A DNA stretch of 64,000 bases from Corbicula japonica (GCA_038501625.1 JAZAYU010001150.1:16045-80044); one strand, 5' to 3'. Counted from the stretch's first letter, positions 19,601-32,451 are shown. Notes: generated from the letters alone by a model not told the origin. Translations and numbers: made by a program.

Positions 19601-21850
19601 CGTTTATCATTTTCCATTTGAGGAAAATATCTCTACAAAATAAAAACACATTGTAAGTCATCACATTAATCTCCCTTGAAAATATAAATTCTTCATATTA
19701 AGCAAGCATTGGAATTTTAAATCTATATTTCTAAAAATTCCTTTCCCGGTTACACCTAGTATAAAACGCTTAACTCGTCGGCATATCTGCCCAAACCTTA
19801 ATACTAGAAAAAAAGCCCTTTTTTGGCATAAAATATGCCAGTACACAGCGGATACCCAGCAAGGCACAACGATAACGAATTTCACTTTATCGGATTCCAT
19901 CTTTAACAATACTCTGTAAATAATGGGGATGGATGGCACAAAATATCCCAAATCATTGCACAAAAATCGGTTAATGCATCTATGCATGTAGAAGATGGAT
20001 TTCAAAATATAGAAAAGAAACGTACTTCCGCATTAGCCTCTGAATCAAACCAGTCAATCTTAAACTGACCAAAACTTATTTGCAGTAAATCAAATCATCA
20101 AAATTCTTATAATTATATAATCAGCTTCTTTATTTTCTGGTCAAGAAATTCATTCAATCTCAAGAAAAATTGATTTTTTTTAACTGAAAAATCTCATAAG
20201 ACATATCTTGTAAATCTTTCTTCATAGAGCCCTTTTTTTTTACTATCGACTGCTTGATTAACAGAAACCATTTAACCCTTTATGAGCCAAAATATGCGAC
20301 AACGACTGTCAAACCCTATACACAGCTTCGAGTTCTCTCCAAGTGGAAGAATAGAGTGATTCTTTACAATCCCAATCACTTTGAGAAACCCCATTTTAGC
20401 CGCCACTTCGTACCCTACATAACCCGTACAACTCACATCAGGGTATACTATTTTCAAACTCTTCTGACATTGAAATATATTTCTGCCATTAATAAAAACT
20501 GTCAGACTCCCAAAATAATAATTGTTTTACGGAATTTGGGAAAAGAGCAATATATGAATCCGATTCGACGGCGGTAAGTACATCCGCACTTAAATATCTG
20601 GTCATTATCTGTGTCACGTGAACTAACACTACCGGCATTGAAAAAAGTTGCCCAAATATACTAGCAAATTTTCGTACAAGGAATCCTCTATGAATTTTGT
20701 GTGCATTTAAAAGCTCTAAACTGTTATCATTTTCTTTTACCAATTTTTTGAAACTACTACCCGAAATATACATAATACCCGAATTGATTTAAAAAAAATA
20801 TTCCAAAATGTTAACACGGATCAATTAACTTTTGACTTTAGGTATAAAACCACAAAGTAGTAAGTAATTTTAATAATACAAGCGAAAACTTTCTCCGTCT
20901 TCTCAAAATCCTACCGCACCCAAACCAGTCATCTAAAAACATTGAAACCAGTTTCCTTCACTACGCCACTTCTTAACATGTGGTCTTGTCAACATTGTAA
21001 AACATGAGAAGCCGTTAAAATTCTCAAATCAAAAATAAACAAGAAAAATTTTGATGCAAGGCATCAAAGTCGGCCGGAGAAGGATTTTCATGTAATTACA
21101 ACAATGTAATCACACTGCTCTGAAGAAATCTGAATGACTGAGATTATTACGTTCTATTACTACAAAAATCAGAACATACGCAGTGAAACAGTCAACATCC
21201 CGATAGTACGGGCTTCAGTCTTTTTCAAAAATCGTCACATGAAAAAAAATCAAAGCACTGAAAGGGCTGCTTGCACAAGCCAGCGGAGCGTAAACATAAT
21301 CAAAATAAAACAAACACATAATGTTCAATGTAACAGGAATTCCAGTTTTATTCCAGTTATGAAGATTAATAATAACTAAACAGAATGAAGAAACTCCTAT
21401 AGAAGACATGTTGTGTGCTTGCAACATTGTGGGTTTCCTATGTTGAATGACATAGAGATATGTGATATAAGTTAAATTGCAGTAAAATTTTCACTGTAAA
21501 TAAACAAAAACAAAAAAAGAAGCTGTGTTTGGACAACACATATGCCCCGGTAGCGAAGTTTGTCATGATACAAATTTAAAATGATATTTGAAACAGCAAG
21601 AAATCACAAGTTAGATCTAAATAATGAGAAAAAAGAACTTTCTTGTGCCAAAACCTGAGAATAAAAAGTATTTTACATGAAAATCAATTAATGTAACATA
21701 TTTTTAATCTAAGATTACAATGTACAGATTATTCATGACAAAATTGGGAAAGTTACATATTTTATGTAATTAATGCTTAGGCATTATTACAAATACTGAT
21801 GATGCAAGTATTTAGAGGGTGGGCATTTATTAGAGGCACATGATTGAAAT
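19601..21850. other. AT-rich gene-free stretch
   Basis: Several open frames of 60-115 codons occur on both strands, but none has paired splice sites, a motif or a domain that I recognise. They are left uncalled. Confidence 0.35.
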
Positions 21851-22280
21851 TGAGAAATATCCAACATACTGAAACAGATAAACCATTTCTCTAAGTGCAA
21901 AATGGGAAGATAACCTCAGAAATAAGGTAGCTGGAGTTATTTAACTTGTCAGGGTCATGACCTGTGCACTGTTAAGTAAGTGTGTTAAATTTATTTTACT
22001 GTTCTTTGCAGACAATGAGAAATATCCAACTTTCAGAAACAGGTTAACCATTTATCTCTTAGTATAAATTGGGGAGATAACTCCAGGAATAAGCTAGCCA
22101 GAAATAAGTAACTTGTAAGCGTCATAAACTATGCACTGTTAAGTGAGTGTGAGAACTTTCATGCCAATGCCCTTAGTAGAAATTGAGAAATATCCAACTT
22201 GCCGAAACAGGTTAACCATTTATCTCCAAGTACAAAACGGGGAGATAATCCCAGAAAAAAGGTACACAGAGTTATGTTTC
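21851..22280 (+). repeat. about 166-bp tandem repeat, three copies
   Basis: GAGAAATATCCAAC starts units at about 21852, 22017 and 22185. Each contains AACCATTTATCTC, GGGGAGATAA-CCCAGAA, and (in the first two) GCACTGTTAAGT-AGTGTG. Units are roughly 80 percent alike by eye. Confidence 0.75.
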
Positions 22281-22449
22281 TTGCTAATGCTCTTTGTAGA
22301 AATTGAGGGGGAATTGCATATAAATACCAATAACTCAGATACAACAATCATTGAAAAATCCAATAAATAGTTGCTAGAAATGGGAATATTCAACAAAATA
22401 AAACTGGTTAAAATATTGACAAAAGTAATTTTTGGGGAACTGTTTAAAT

Positions 22450-22615
22450 AAATGAGAAAGGAGACATTAAAAGCAATTGAACAGGACAAATACAAAAACA
22501 TTACAGGATACATGTATGTTTGATCGAGCAATACCAGGATCAAATACATCACTGCCCAGAATGCCTAGCCCTGGTTTTATGCAACTCAATATTTACACAA
22601 ATAACAATTTTGATG
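22450..22615 (+). repeat. dispersed repeat family, copy 2 (diverged)
   Basis: It matches 53585-53760 through GGACAAATAC, GTTTGATCGAGC, CACTGCCCAGAATGCCTAGC and CAACTCAATATTTACAC. It is an older copy than the ones at 10530 and 53585. Confidence 0.55.
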
Positions 22616-23300
22616 ATAATTTTATATTCATGCTTTATAGCAACACATCACAACTTAAAACAATGCCATTAGCCTTATAAATGTCATTTAGTAAATAAAA
22701 GAGGAACAACAAATTTTTTTGTGTTAGTCATATAGTTTGGAAATTGTTATTTTAGCAAAATTGTATTTATTTCATATATTGTTATAGCTTATTTCTTTAC
22801 CTTGTACTATGTCTCTTGAAATTGAATATTTTCACTTTCAACGTAAATACACAGGGACCCCGTGAAAGGCTGTTTGATCTTGGTTTCATGTATAACAATG
22901 TGTCAGAGGGAGCCAGAGTTATGTTAATGTAACCATATTTTTAGGAAGTGTCCAACCTTATAAATCAGATAAAGGGGCTCTTTAAATTCATTTCATTAGC
23001 TAAAGCCTTTAACAGACACCCTTTCCCCACTGTTATCTGTCAATTTTATTTAGACCCTTTTAATGCATGCATCACATCTATCTGATCTTTATTATACATT
23101 CTTTCAATCTTGACCAGGAAGTACATGTACCTAAAAGATCTAAACATTAACAGACTCTGATTAGCCAAACTGATATGCATGTTGATATGGTCTAATCTTA
23201 TGGTCTAATATTGTCACACATGGAATAAAAGCTGCATGGAAAGAGTAGACACAAAACATGGAATACTTGACTTTTGCACAGAAAATCCATTTCTAACTTC
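22616..23300. other. gene-free stretch
   Basis: AT-rich sequence without a recognisable exon or repeat boundary. Confidence 0.35.
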
Positions 23301-23517
23301 AACCCTTAACATATGCAAACAGTGTAGATCTAGATCACACTGCATCTCTTTGCTGTTTAGTCAGAATCTGCACTATTCACTTTCAGATTCATATTTAGTT
23401 ATTTCTGAACAAGACATGACCAATGTAGATCTGATCAGATGGCACAAATGTTCAGTCTGATCTGGATCTACACTAGTAACACATGCAATGAAAGGCACAT
23501 TTTTATAGCAGAAAGGT
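23301..23517. mobile_element. palindromic TTAA-type mini-element, copy 4
   Basis: The 5' AACCCTTAAC end, both arms (AGATCTAGATCA ... TGATCTGGATCT) and the ACATGCAATGAAAGG end are present, but with many substitutions. It is an old copy. Confidence 0.7.
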
Positions 23518-23780
23518 GCACTTGATCAATAATTTTTAATTTTGCCCCTTAGAATTACCTGAACAATCTTTCTTAGTGAATATTATCATCTTCAACTAAA
23601 AATTTAGAAATTACTCTACATGTACATCATAAAGCTATTACAGTTACTATAACTATTAAAGTTAATACATAGGTAATTATAATATATATAATTATTCTTA
23701 GTTTGTCATCAGAAATATTAATACATCTATGTTCTTTCAATGCCATTTAGTTAAATTATTTTCATTAGAAGATATCATTT

Positions 23781-24309
23781 AGGGATTTCAAAAGATGCAG
23801 ATTCTTGCATTTTTATGCAAGCATATTTGATTTTTTTTCACTTTTGACCCCCTGGCTAAGTTTAATATGTTCTTTTAAATATGTTTTTTATTCACAAATT
23901 TATCACATCTAATGAGCCAACAACTGTTCTTTGCTCGTGAAAAGTCTCTTCAGAGGTGCAGGGATTTCGGATTTCAATAGCTTTTGAAAACCAGGAGTTG
24001 TTTGTCCCTGTTGAGAGTTTTTAAGGGCTCATAATCAAATAGTTGCAAGTTACATGTATATCTTGTGTTCAACTTGAACTTAACTACTTATAAAAGTGCT
24101 TTAACTTCGTTTAAATATATGTTCAGTGGTCTAATATAAGTATTGATTTTATAATTAAAATGCAGACACAATATTTATCTTTATTCTTGCAATATTCGAC
24201 CATGATTTCTTCATCAAAAGAACCCAAGCTCAAAATCAGGAACGGTCAAATGTAGAAAAACTAATTTGCTTGCATCAAAATGCAAGAACCTGCATCTATT
24301 GAAATCCCT
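23781..24309. mobile_element. 529-bp element with about 48-bp terminal inverted repeats
   Basis: The left end AGGGATTTCAAAAGATGCAG with a TTCTTGCATTTTTATGCAAG hairpin is mirrored at 24262-24309 (CTTGCATCAAAATGCAAG ... TGAAATCCCT). Each terminal repeat therefore contains its own small hairpin. There is no ORF inside, so it is non-autonomous. Ends of the type (C)AGGG...CCCT(G) resemble hAT elements, but I see no clear target duplication. Confidence 0.65.
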
Positions 24310-24672
24310 GGAACAGGAAAATTAAGTCTGACATGGTTAATTTTCAAGTTTAATCCAAACTGATCGTCATAATTTTTTCATGTTGTTGCGATAATTACCT
24401 GGCAAAAACTAGATAATATAAAAATTAAAAATACCAGTTTCTTTAATCCATGTGTGAAGTGGTCATATTGAAAAAACAAATATTATATCTTTGAAACTTA
24501 GGAAGCTAGTTTAAGCTATTCTAGTAAAAAAAATACAACTATTTACCTTGTTAAGACTTGTAAACCTGGACGGTGTTTAACTGCCAGTGTGATACAGAGC
24601 TTTGTTGTCCAAAGTGCTTGAAGAGGGTATCTTTAGTAAGACTACATCCTCACCAGTAAATGTAAACAATAA

Positions 24673-24945
24673 TCAGATGTGTTTCCATGCAGCTGGTTTT
24701 ATACAAATCATTATATGCAAAATATGCCAAACTGTTTTTGTAAAGTTGATTGCACATTTATGCATACAATGACTGCACACTATTTGGGATAGTTTTAAAC
24801 AGTTAAAACCGTTATGCCATGACCTCTTGAAATCACAGTAATACTTTTTTTTATCCATGTCTGTGTTTATTTGAAATGCTTTCAGGATTTCACGTACTAT
24901 CTGTGATGTTAGTTCCACTTCCGAAAAACTCAGTTTGCATCATTT
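24673..24945 (-). CDS. possible exon, function unknown
   Basis: A minus-strand frame is open from about 24945 and reads a helical segment (FSEVELTSQIVREILKAFQ) followed by a basic, Lys/Cys-containing part and a Cys/His-rich tail to 24673. No ATG opens it before the internal Met of the first third, so if real it is a middle exon or starts elsewhere. Splice sites are weak (a possible donor GTCATG lies after CAAGAG). No domain is recognised. It may equally be a chance open frame. Confidence 0.22.
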
Positions 24946-25214
24946 TTATAACTTTCATAATTTAAATTCGCACAAAACATTAGAAATTTGTTGTAAAGAA
25001 AGTGTTCAATATTTTTGGGTAACACAATCAAGGGGAGATCACCGGAGTTGTGTGTAGTTTGGGCTAAACGCCGTCTGTGTTACGTAACAATGTCAAACCC
25101 GTAAAACAATCGACGCGGTATATAACAAACATTAACAAACAGACCATTGCACGATTAAAAAAGCAACGTACCATAATTTTATAGTATAATTACGTTTTGT
25201 CCCGAAAAAACAGT

Positions 25215-25440
25215 CTCACCAATAGGTATAAACGCAGTGCAAAGGTCAGCATCCCTGACCGATTATACGGAAACTACGCCTTGCAATGTACAATTAAAAC
25301 AATGGATGACCAGTATCGCAATTGTACATTTATTCAAACCTTTGTTTCCGAGCAAAACTCTCACGAATTATGCTCCGCAACTTCCAACAGGTACACCTAC
25401 AGTGCAACAGTCAACATCCCTGACCGATTATACGGAAGGA
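25215..25440 (+). repeat. duplicated CATCCCTGACCGATTATACGG segment
   Basis: GGTATAAACGCAGTGCAAAG plus CATCCCTGACCGATTATACGG at about 25223-25270 recurs as a similar block ending at about 25437, and a related CAGTCAACATCCCGATAGTACGG is at 21189. A further pair, GTCACGTGCTCAGGAGAACT with following text, occurs at about 25467 and 25669. Confidence 0.6.
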
Positions 25441-25888
25441 TCGGCTTCCGTTGTTTTCAAAAAGTAGTCACGTGCTCAGGAGAACTTATTATTTTAAAAT
25501 TTAAGAAAAATAAAAAAATCCTACAAAGTGATGTCAATTAGTTCCTATGATACAATTCGTTAACCATTTGTTAATAAGTTATTTTGCACATAAACTCTCA
25601 TTAATACATATATCAGAACAAAAATATAAACATTTCTGAAATTATTCTATTATCCCCACAAAAAATAGTCACGTGCTCAGGAGAACTTATTATTTGAAAA
25701 TTTTTAAAAAATCACTGAAATCCTACAAAGCGATGTCAACCAGTTCCAATGGTGCAAATCGTTAACAATTTGTGACTACTTTTTTTTTGCAAAACATCTC
25801 TCATTAATATATATCTGAACAAAAATACAAACATTTCTGAGATTATCCTGGTCTCCTTCTACATCAAATTCTCAAAGTAAGCACAAAT

Positions 25889-25918
25889 ATTAGTCGGCCG
25901 CTTCTGCGGCCGACTAAT
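25889..25918. repeat. 13-bp perfect GC-rich hairpin
   Basis: ATTAGTCGGCCGC-TTCT-GCGGCCGACTAAT is a perfect 13-bp stem with a 4-nt loop containing two EagI-like CGGCCG cores. It is isolated in AT-rich DNA, like the twin hairpins at 4274-4309. Confidence 0.7.
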
Positions 25919-26139
25919 GATTTCTTGCCAGATCTTTTAACCGAAACAGTCAACGGATTTACAATATATGGCATAACAGTACACCTCTAATCAAACATCT
26001 ATATAACAAATCCCAGATAGCTTCATTTACAAAATCTGATTATAGCAAGGCTAATCTATTATCTTTACAAACTGTTTTAGGCGAAGTTGGATTCAACGGT
26101 AACTTATAACCATTCTCTATGGTATCTTATGCAAATTCA

Positions 26140-29100
26140 CTTGTCATGAACCAGGAATCTTTATAGGCCGGTGGCCAGGAACATGTTTGCTCCCCCCCCC
26201 CCCCTTGGGGAATTTTGTAGACATGATTTTTCTGAAAGCCTGTTATGTCCTGGATATTTTGCAGTTTGTTTGCACTCTGGCGAGTGGGGCATAAGGGAGT
26301 TACGGAGGTTTTAATATGTTACCCCTAAAATTTGTAGAAAAAATATATCGATTTTGAATCTTTAATTCTGCTCTATTCCAGATACGATTTAATAAAACTT
26401 ATATTTTTGTATAAGGATGAAGTATTATCTGTCGATTGATGTAGTTTTCATTTCAAAATTTTTGCACTTAGGTAACATATTTAGTGTATAACATACATAA
26501 CCCTAAAAAGATGTAATTTAAGTCAGAAACTTACCTGTAGGATTTTTATTTGTAATCAAACGTAGGCAATAATACATGTTTTTGAAAGCTGCATGATCAA
26601 ACAATATAAAACAGTGTGATTTTCATAAAAATCACACTGGCATTTGTAATAATTTTTCCATAATCTTATATGTTACCATATCGCTAATTCAAACATTGTA
26701 TTCATGTTTTGGGATAAACAAGCATAAAATATAGAGTTTAATTAAATTATTGAGCTTTATAAATGTAAGTGTTCTTGAAACTTGCATGACTTCAAATTTT
26801 CAACATACATAACATATGTTACTTATTAAAATAAGGCTTATTTCCTTGTTTTTATTTAATTTTAATGGTGTTAGCTGATATATATTTGAAGAAATTAACT
26901 ATGTGTGCTCTGTGCAATGTCCTGATGTTTGTTAGCCCTGTGAAAATTTTTAATTACCTTCACAGATGTTTTTTAAACTAATATTACTGATTGAATTAAG
27001 TATTTTCTCTTAAACTGATATTGTTGTACAAAGAACTGATTACATTTACAAAACTGTATCACGACTATTCAATCATTTTAGATTAAACTATAAAATAATC
27101 ATAGTAAGATGTCTGTAGTGTATAATATGTTATGTTACGTTATGTTATGTTATGTTGTTAAAATGTTAAAGTGTTTAAGCTTTTCCATTGTAAACCTTCT
27201 CCGTAACATATAATTCCCAGGTTACAATATTGACAAAGTACAATGCATTTATGAAATAAATTCTAAAAAAAATAATTTTTAGAATTGGTTCCAAAAGTAA
27301 AAAGACAAGAGATAAAAATATTGCTTTGGAAAGTGTTACAAACAAAACTAATTAAAATTAAATATATGTTACCTAATTATTAAAATAATTTTTTTAGAAA
27401 GATCACCAAATAAAATAAATTTCTAAACCGTGTTTTAACCGGTAGTTTGTATTTAGATTACAGTAGAGTCATTCATAATGTGAATATGAACTTTCTATGA
27501 ACAATATTTACTAAAAACAAGGTTGAAAGCACCAGTTCTGGTCTTTTAGAGCAATAATAACTGACAATTCTGTTAAATAAAAAATGTGAAATAAGAAAAA
27601 TAAATTGTCCTAAATGAAACATTATTGTTTTCATTGTTCAAAAAAAGCTTAAAATGTGTTAAGAATTCCTTAAGATCTTTGTAGAATGTTATTTTTCTTA
27701 AAGACAAATAAGTGTTAAAGAGAAACATCCTTATTTGAAAGACAAACTGTGTAATGCAGGTGATGGTAAGCAAATAGACAAGTTAACGTTGACTTTTGTA
27801 TAATAATTTTTTTAGGTAAAAATTCTTTTACTTGAGTCAAAAAAATTACTATATAATGCTCATGCTGTTTCAATGTTTTACGAATTCTACACTGAAACTT
27901 AGTATTTTAGATGAATAAAACTACTTTTAAAAACATTTCGAACATCAGATATATAATTTAATCAGCTAAATTGTGTAAAGTTTAAATTCAGTAGCTTTTA
28001 AATTTGTTATAGATCAACTTTACCATAATATAATATTATATAAAAATATTTATTTACTAATCATTTGCAGTTTCTTGCTTTTCTTTTCTTTTTATTTTTG
28101 CTTATTATTAAAGTAAAAATTTGTAACATATTACAGGATGACTAAAGACATAAATAGAATAATAAAATGATAAACAATGTTTCAACATTTTTTAAGAACA
28201 AATTAACGTTATCTGTCTCAATCAAGAGTATCTGGACAGCTTTAGACTGGATGCACCAGCCCATGATTAGTGCAAACGTAAGCTGTATTACAATGTTGTC
28301 ACTGAGCCATATTGATAGGTTTATTGTTAATTTAAAAAGATTTAGAATAGGACGAACTTGAACCATCTACATCATAAACATTTATTTCAAGACATATTGA
28401 GCAGTACACAGATCATTAACCTCTAAAGTTTAACTACGTTTAAATGAAAAATACATTACTGTTCAATATTACCAGCATCAATACCTTAATTTGCTTTTGT
28501 AACATAATTCTATATATATATTACCTATTTTAATACAAGATACATAAAGTGCAGGGAGGTTGGTAACTAAAATACGTTCTTTTGGGTAACATATTTAAAA
28601 ATGGTGATTTACGATATGGTATTTATTTTTATTATGAGATAAAGCTAACTAATCGTTAAAACTCATGAAGAGGTGTATTTAAAAAAAAACAAAAAACAAT
28701 TACACCAAAACTTCAAATTTATTTACCATAGGCATAAGTATATGATAAAGCATAATAGTAAAAAGGTGAAATATGCATATCAGGAAGTCACATATAACTA
28801 AAGTTATAGATAATATTAACAAAGTTTTTAACACAGTTTACCTTTAAATCATACAAATTCAATATGTCTTTAAGAGTTTATTTCTTTATAATTTATTTCA
28901 TTTATAAATATTTTATTTGCTCTCTTTGAGATGTTTTTTCCATTGTTTTGTTGTTTTTTTTCAGATATTTTGGTTTTTGGAATTTACAAATATATGTATT
29001 TATTTACATACATCAAACAAGAAATGTGCCTCAATGTGACTTTATTACATTTAAATACTGCAGTCTTATTTATATTAATGAATTAAGCAAATAAAACAGA

Positions 29101-30025
29101 AATTCTTTATTAATGTAAGTAAGAAATGTTGCATACAACTTTTTAAACTAGGTTTTGATGATAAGTAACATATCTTAATGACTATTTATAGACCTATACC
29201 TTAGGTTGCAGATGTTTTATTGCATTAAAAATTAAAAAAAAACATCTTCCTGGTGTAGAAAAAATAGGTTTATTTCAGAACTTTTATAATTGCCAATTAT
29301 TTCTTCAATGCATAAAATTTTCTCAAAGGTCACATATTCAAACAGGCGTTACGGTAAAACACCCCACTCACCAGAAAGCAAACAAATTGCAAAATGCGAG
29401 GAATGGGATAGGCTTTCAGAAAAACATACCCTTCAAAATTCCCCCAGAGGGCAGGGGGGTCTATTGGCATTTATGGCTTGTTTTCCAATTTTCTTTTCTT
29501 TCGGTAACATATTTCAATATAGCGTTACGGGCTTATGTCCCAATGTATATCACTGTATTATATTTGTCCTGATGTCCCATTTATCTTACTATATTTTACT
29601 TATAAGCACAAATTACTTGCTACTGCACGTAAGAAATGATTCATACATTTTATTTTAATAGGTTTTTATGTTAAATAACATAACTTTATCACTATTTTAG
29701 ACCAATACCTTAGATAAATGATGTTTTATTGCATTAGTAATGTAGATTAGAGCTTTCTGGTGTAGAATAAATATGTTTAGTTTAGAACTTTTACAATTGT
29801 CAAATATTTCATTCTTACACAAACTTTTTTCAAAGGTAACATATTCAAACATGCGTTACGGAAAAACGCCCCACTCGCCAGAGTGCAAACAACTTGCAAA
29901 ATGCGTAGAATGGTATAGGCTTTCAGAAAAACATACCCTTCAAAATTCCCCCAGGGGGGGGGGGGGGGAGGGGGGTCTATTGGCAGCTCAAGGTCTATTA
30001 TCTTTGATAAAGATTCCTGCATGAA
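26140..30025. mobile_element. 3.9-kb element with about 190-bp inverted ends
   Basis: The reverse complement of 26140-26328 matches 29835-30025. Both contain, in order, GGTAACATAT, a CCCCACTCGCCAGAGTGCAA block, GGCTTTCAGAAAAA, AAAATTCCCC, a long G run, and ATAAAGATTCCTG. A third, partial copy in direct orientation lies at 29328-29467, giving a degenerate tandem of about 500 bp on the right. The interior is very AT-rich, has no coding ORF, and repeats variants of GGTAACATAT many times (for example near 26470, 28592, 29505). It looks like a non-autonomous DNA transposon or foldback satellite. Confidence 0.6.
28763..28790 (+). repeat. short motif shared with 16085-16112
   Basis: AAAGGTGAAATATGCATATC followed by AGGAA, inside the 3.9-kb inverted-end element. 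Confidence 0.4.
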
Positions 30026-30380
30026 CCTATGAAACGTAAACATAAACATGCTCTTTTAATCGTCCTCTCACAATTTTATGTTTTTGGCCATGCAATTGTG
30101 CGTAAATCTGTCAATAATAAAGATACCCATCTTTTATCAAGCCTTCACGAGGAAGATTCTGATCACATTTTCTACTTCACACCGGACAATTGGTTTCCTG
30201 CTGTGACTGGTGATCGACTGATGTTTGGACAATTCTTTCCAAAGTGGTTGTATTGAAACAGGGCGCCAGAAATCAAGAGATGTTCCCAAACGGTTACATG
30301 ACTTCATGATGAAATGTCAAAAACATACTTTTTGGTGCCATTTATGCCATTTTTCTTTTGAAATCATACAACTTATGCAT

Positions 30381-30578
30381 TAACCCATTACTCCCCATAA
30401 ATGCCTTTATGGCTTGGGTGAACATTGTAGACCCAGATCAGAACACCCATGCCATCTGATCAGGATCTACACTGTTTGATTTATATTTTATTAGGTTATT
30501 TCTGACCAAAAAAGTGAACAGTGCAGATCCTGATCAGATGGAACAAACGTGCTGGCTGATCTGGATCTGCACTTACAG
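30381..30578. mobile_element. palindromic TTAA-type mini-element, copy 5
   Basis: It has an intact 5' end TTAACCCATTACTCC, both arms and the TTATTTCTGACCAAAAAAG spacer. The 3' terminal repeat is lost near CTGCACTTACAG, just upstream of a splice acceptor. Confidence 0.75.
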
Positions 30579-30605
30579 AAACTATTAATATGTTGTTTGT
30601 TGCAG

Positions 30606-30672
30606 GTTCAAGAACTATAAGACGCTGAAAGCTTGGCACGATGTTGTTGTGGAGTGCAGGGAAAATCCATAG
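30606..30672 (+). CDS. possible terminal coding exon
   Basis: The acceptor TTTGTTGCAG at 30596-30605 is followed by an open frame encoding FKNYKTLKAWHDVVVECREN-P and TAG at 30670-30672. A consensus AATAAA at 30788-30793 fits a 3' untranslated region of about 120 nt. The other two frames close at once. No upstream partner exon was identified and I do not recognise the sequence; it might also be a relic. Confidence 0.35.
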
Positions 30673-30787
30673 ATGCTTATGGCTGCTGCATTTGTAATTG
30701 CCTCACAGAATTATGCCATGGCTTACAAGATTGTTCCTAGAGATCAGTTTAAGACATGTAGTAAGGTTTAAGATAGTATATGTGTAA

Positions 30788-30793
30788 AATAAA
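30788..30793 (+). promoter_or_regulatory. polyadenylation signal AATAAA
   Basis: The consensus hexamer lies 116 nt after the stop codon of the possible exon at 30606-30672. Confidence 0.35.
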
Positions 30794-30881
30794 ACTTTGT
30801 CCATGTCCGAGTGTTAGCTCTGTTTCATTAATTCTATAATGGTATGACTGTGTTTATTCTGCAATAGATTTCATGTTTAAA

Positions 30882-30906
30882 GAAGTTGCGTTTCTAATTT
30901 CTTTAC
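30882..30906 (+). repeat. GAAGTTGCGTTT palindrome family, single arm
   Basis: AAGAAGTTGCGTTTCTAATT is one arm of the element seen at 16556-16627 and 63830-64000. Confidence 0.5.
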
Positions 30907-31023
30907 GTTTATTTACACTTCAGCTATATCCTCTATGATGAAGTCTTCTTCATCTACTGAATCATACTTCTGATGGTACACAGTGTAGAATCACACACAA
31001 TTTATTTAGGTTTCAAACACTTC

Positions 31024-31265
31024 AACCCTTTCCTCCATTTTTATGCATTTGTACGCGTGTGCGACCAGTGTAGATCCAGATCAGCCACCTGGCACATCCA
31101 TGCCGTCTGATCTGGATCTGCACTGGTAGCATTTTGATCAGAACTAACCTAATTTATTAAAAGGCGAACAGTTTAGATCCTGATCAGATGACACAGATGT
31201 GCCGGCTAATCTGGATCTAAACTGTTCGCCCTCACAATTAAGGTGTATCTATGGAGGAAAGGGTT
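31024..31265. mobile_element. palindromic TTAA-type mini-element, copy 6
   Basis: A nearly full-length copy with AACCCTTTCCTCC at the left and GGAGGAAAGGGTT(AA) at the right. The target TTAA is intact only on the right; the left flank reads TTCAACCC. Confidence 0.85.
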
Positions 31266-31605
31266 AAACAACCCCTCTGTATTCCACACTCAAATGAAAA
31301 CCGTCAAATATCGATTCCTTCAATATTTTTACTATCAATTTAATTCCTTGTGCATAAGATACAAATACCATTTTTGGGCTGTCATAAACTCACCCTAAAG
31401 TCAAGAAGTATTTCTCTGTGTTTGCAATTATTTATAATGCACATGCATGTGATCTTCTTTTTCAGAGTTTATAATCTGACCTTGAGTTTCTACAATTTTC
31501 ATAAATCTTTAAGAAAAAAATTAGTTTTACTAGGAAAATAGCAGACTTATCAGTAAAAGAAATGAAACTTTAAAATTTTATTTAAACTCTTTGTCTACCT
31601 TTCAG

Positions 31606-32313
31606 AAAATGCATGTGCACGCCAGCAAACTGTGGATCGAATCCAAAGCATAGAATTTCGTAAAGATGGGTTCAGAACAAGGGATGGTGATGATTGGTCT
31701 TATGGGAGAAAAACCACTTCCTCACAGCCGGGACATGGTGCTGATTAGTCTTAAGGGAGAACAACCACTTCCTCACAGCCGGGACATGGTGCTGATTAGT
31801 CTTAAGGGAGAACGACCACTTCCTCACAGCCGGGACATGGTGCTGATTAGTCTTAAGGGAGAACAACCACTTCCTCACAGCCGGGACATGGTGCTGATTA
31901 GTCTTAAGGGAGAACAGCCACTTCCTCACAGCCGGGACATGGTGCTGATTAGTCTTACGGGAGAACAACCAATTCCTCACAGCCGGGACATGGTGCTGAT
32001 TAGTCCTAAGGGAGAACAACCACTTCCTCACAGCCGGGACATGGTGATGATTAGTCTTACGGGAGAACAACCACTTCCTCACAGCCGGGACATGGTGCTG
32101 ATAAGTCTTCAGGGAGAACAACCACTTCCTCACAGCCGGGACATGGTGCTGATTAGTCTTAAGGGAGAACAACCACTTCCTCACAGCCGGGACATGGTGC
32201 TGATTAATCTTAAGGGAGAACAACCAATTCCTCACAGCCGGGACATAGTGCATTGAACGTTTATGGTGGTGAAGTAGCGTTTGGTGGAAGTTTATCTCTG
32301 CCTAGTTCTACAG
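31606..32313 (+). pseudogene. exon of a broken gene, interrupted by a 51-bp minisatellite
   Basis: The acceptor TCTACCTTTCAG (to 31605) opens a frame reading ACARQQTVDRIQSIEFRKDG, then DGDDWSYGRKTTSSQPGHG. After the repeat the same frame reads SALNVYGGEVAFGGSLSLP up to the donor ACAG|GTATGA at 32313/32314. The unit is 51 bp (17 codons), so the frame before and after the array agrees. The first unit has sense codons TGG and TAT where later units have TAG or TAA and TAA, so the expanded array has filled the exon with stops. The phase at the donor fits the exon at 33292. I infer a formerly coding exon disabled by repeat expansion; translation by an alternative frame is possible but the repeat also stays open on the other strand. 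The protein family is not recognised. Confidence 0.5.
31690..32250 (+). repeat. 51-bp minisatellite, 11 copies
   Basis: Each unit contains CTTCCTCACAGCCGGGACAT followed by GGTGCTGATTAGTCTTAAGG and GAGAACAACCA. Copies are almost identical. Because the unit length is a multiple of three and lacks stops in one frame of each strand, it creates ORFs of nearly 200 codons on both strands (31666-32256 and its complement), which I regard as by-products. Confidence 0.93.
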
Positions 32314-32451
32314 GTATGATTCTTTAAAAATTATACAACAGCTTAACATAAACAAACGCAACTACATCTGATCAAGAATTAGTAGATTAGATAGATTATT
32401 AATTGTGGTAAATTTGGCTGGTTACCAGAATTCAGTGATGAATATTATAAA

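Noticed and set aside
20254..20773. Plus- and minus-strand ORFs of about 100 codons
   Set aside because: No splice signals, domains or compositional difference from surrounding non-coding DNA.
29777..30049. Overlapping ORFs around the long G run
   Set aside because: They depend on a poly-G tract inside the inverted-end element and have no coding features.
31666..32256. 196-codon ORF of PLPHSRDMVLISLKGE repeats, and its 193-codon minus-strand mirror
   Set aside because: Both arise because a 51-bp unit without stops in those frames is tandemly repeated. The frame shared with the flanking sequence is a different one, so neither is called as a gene.
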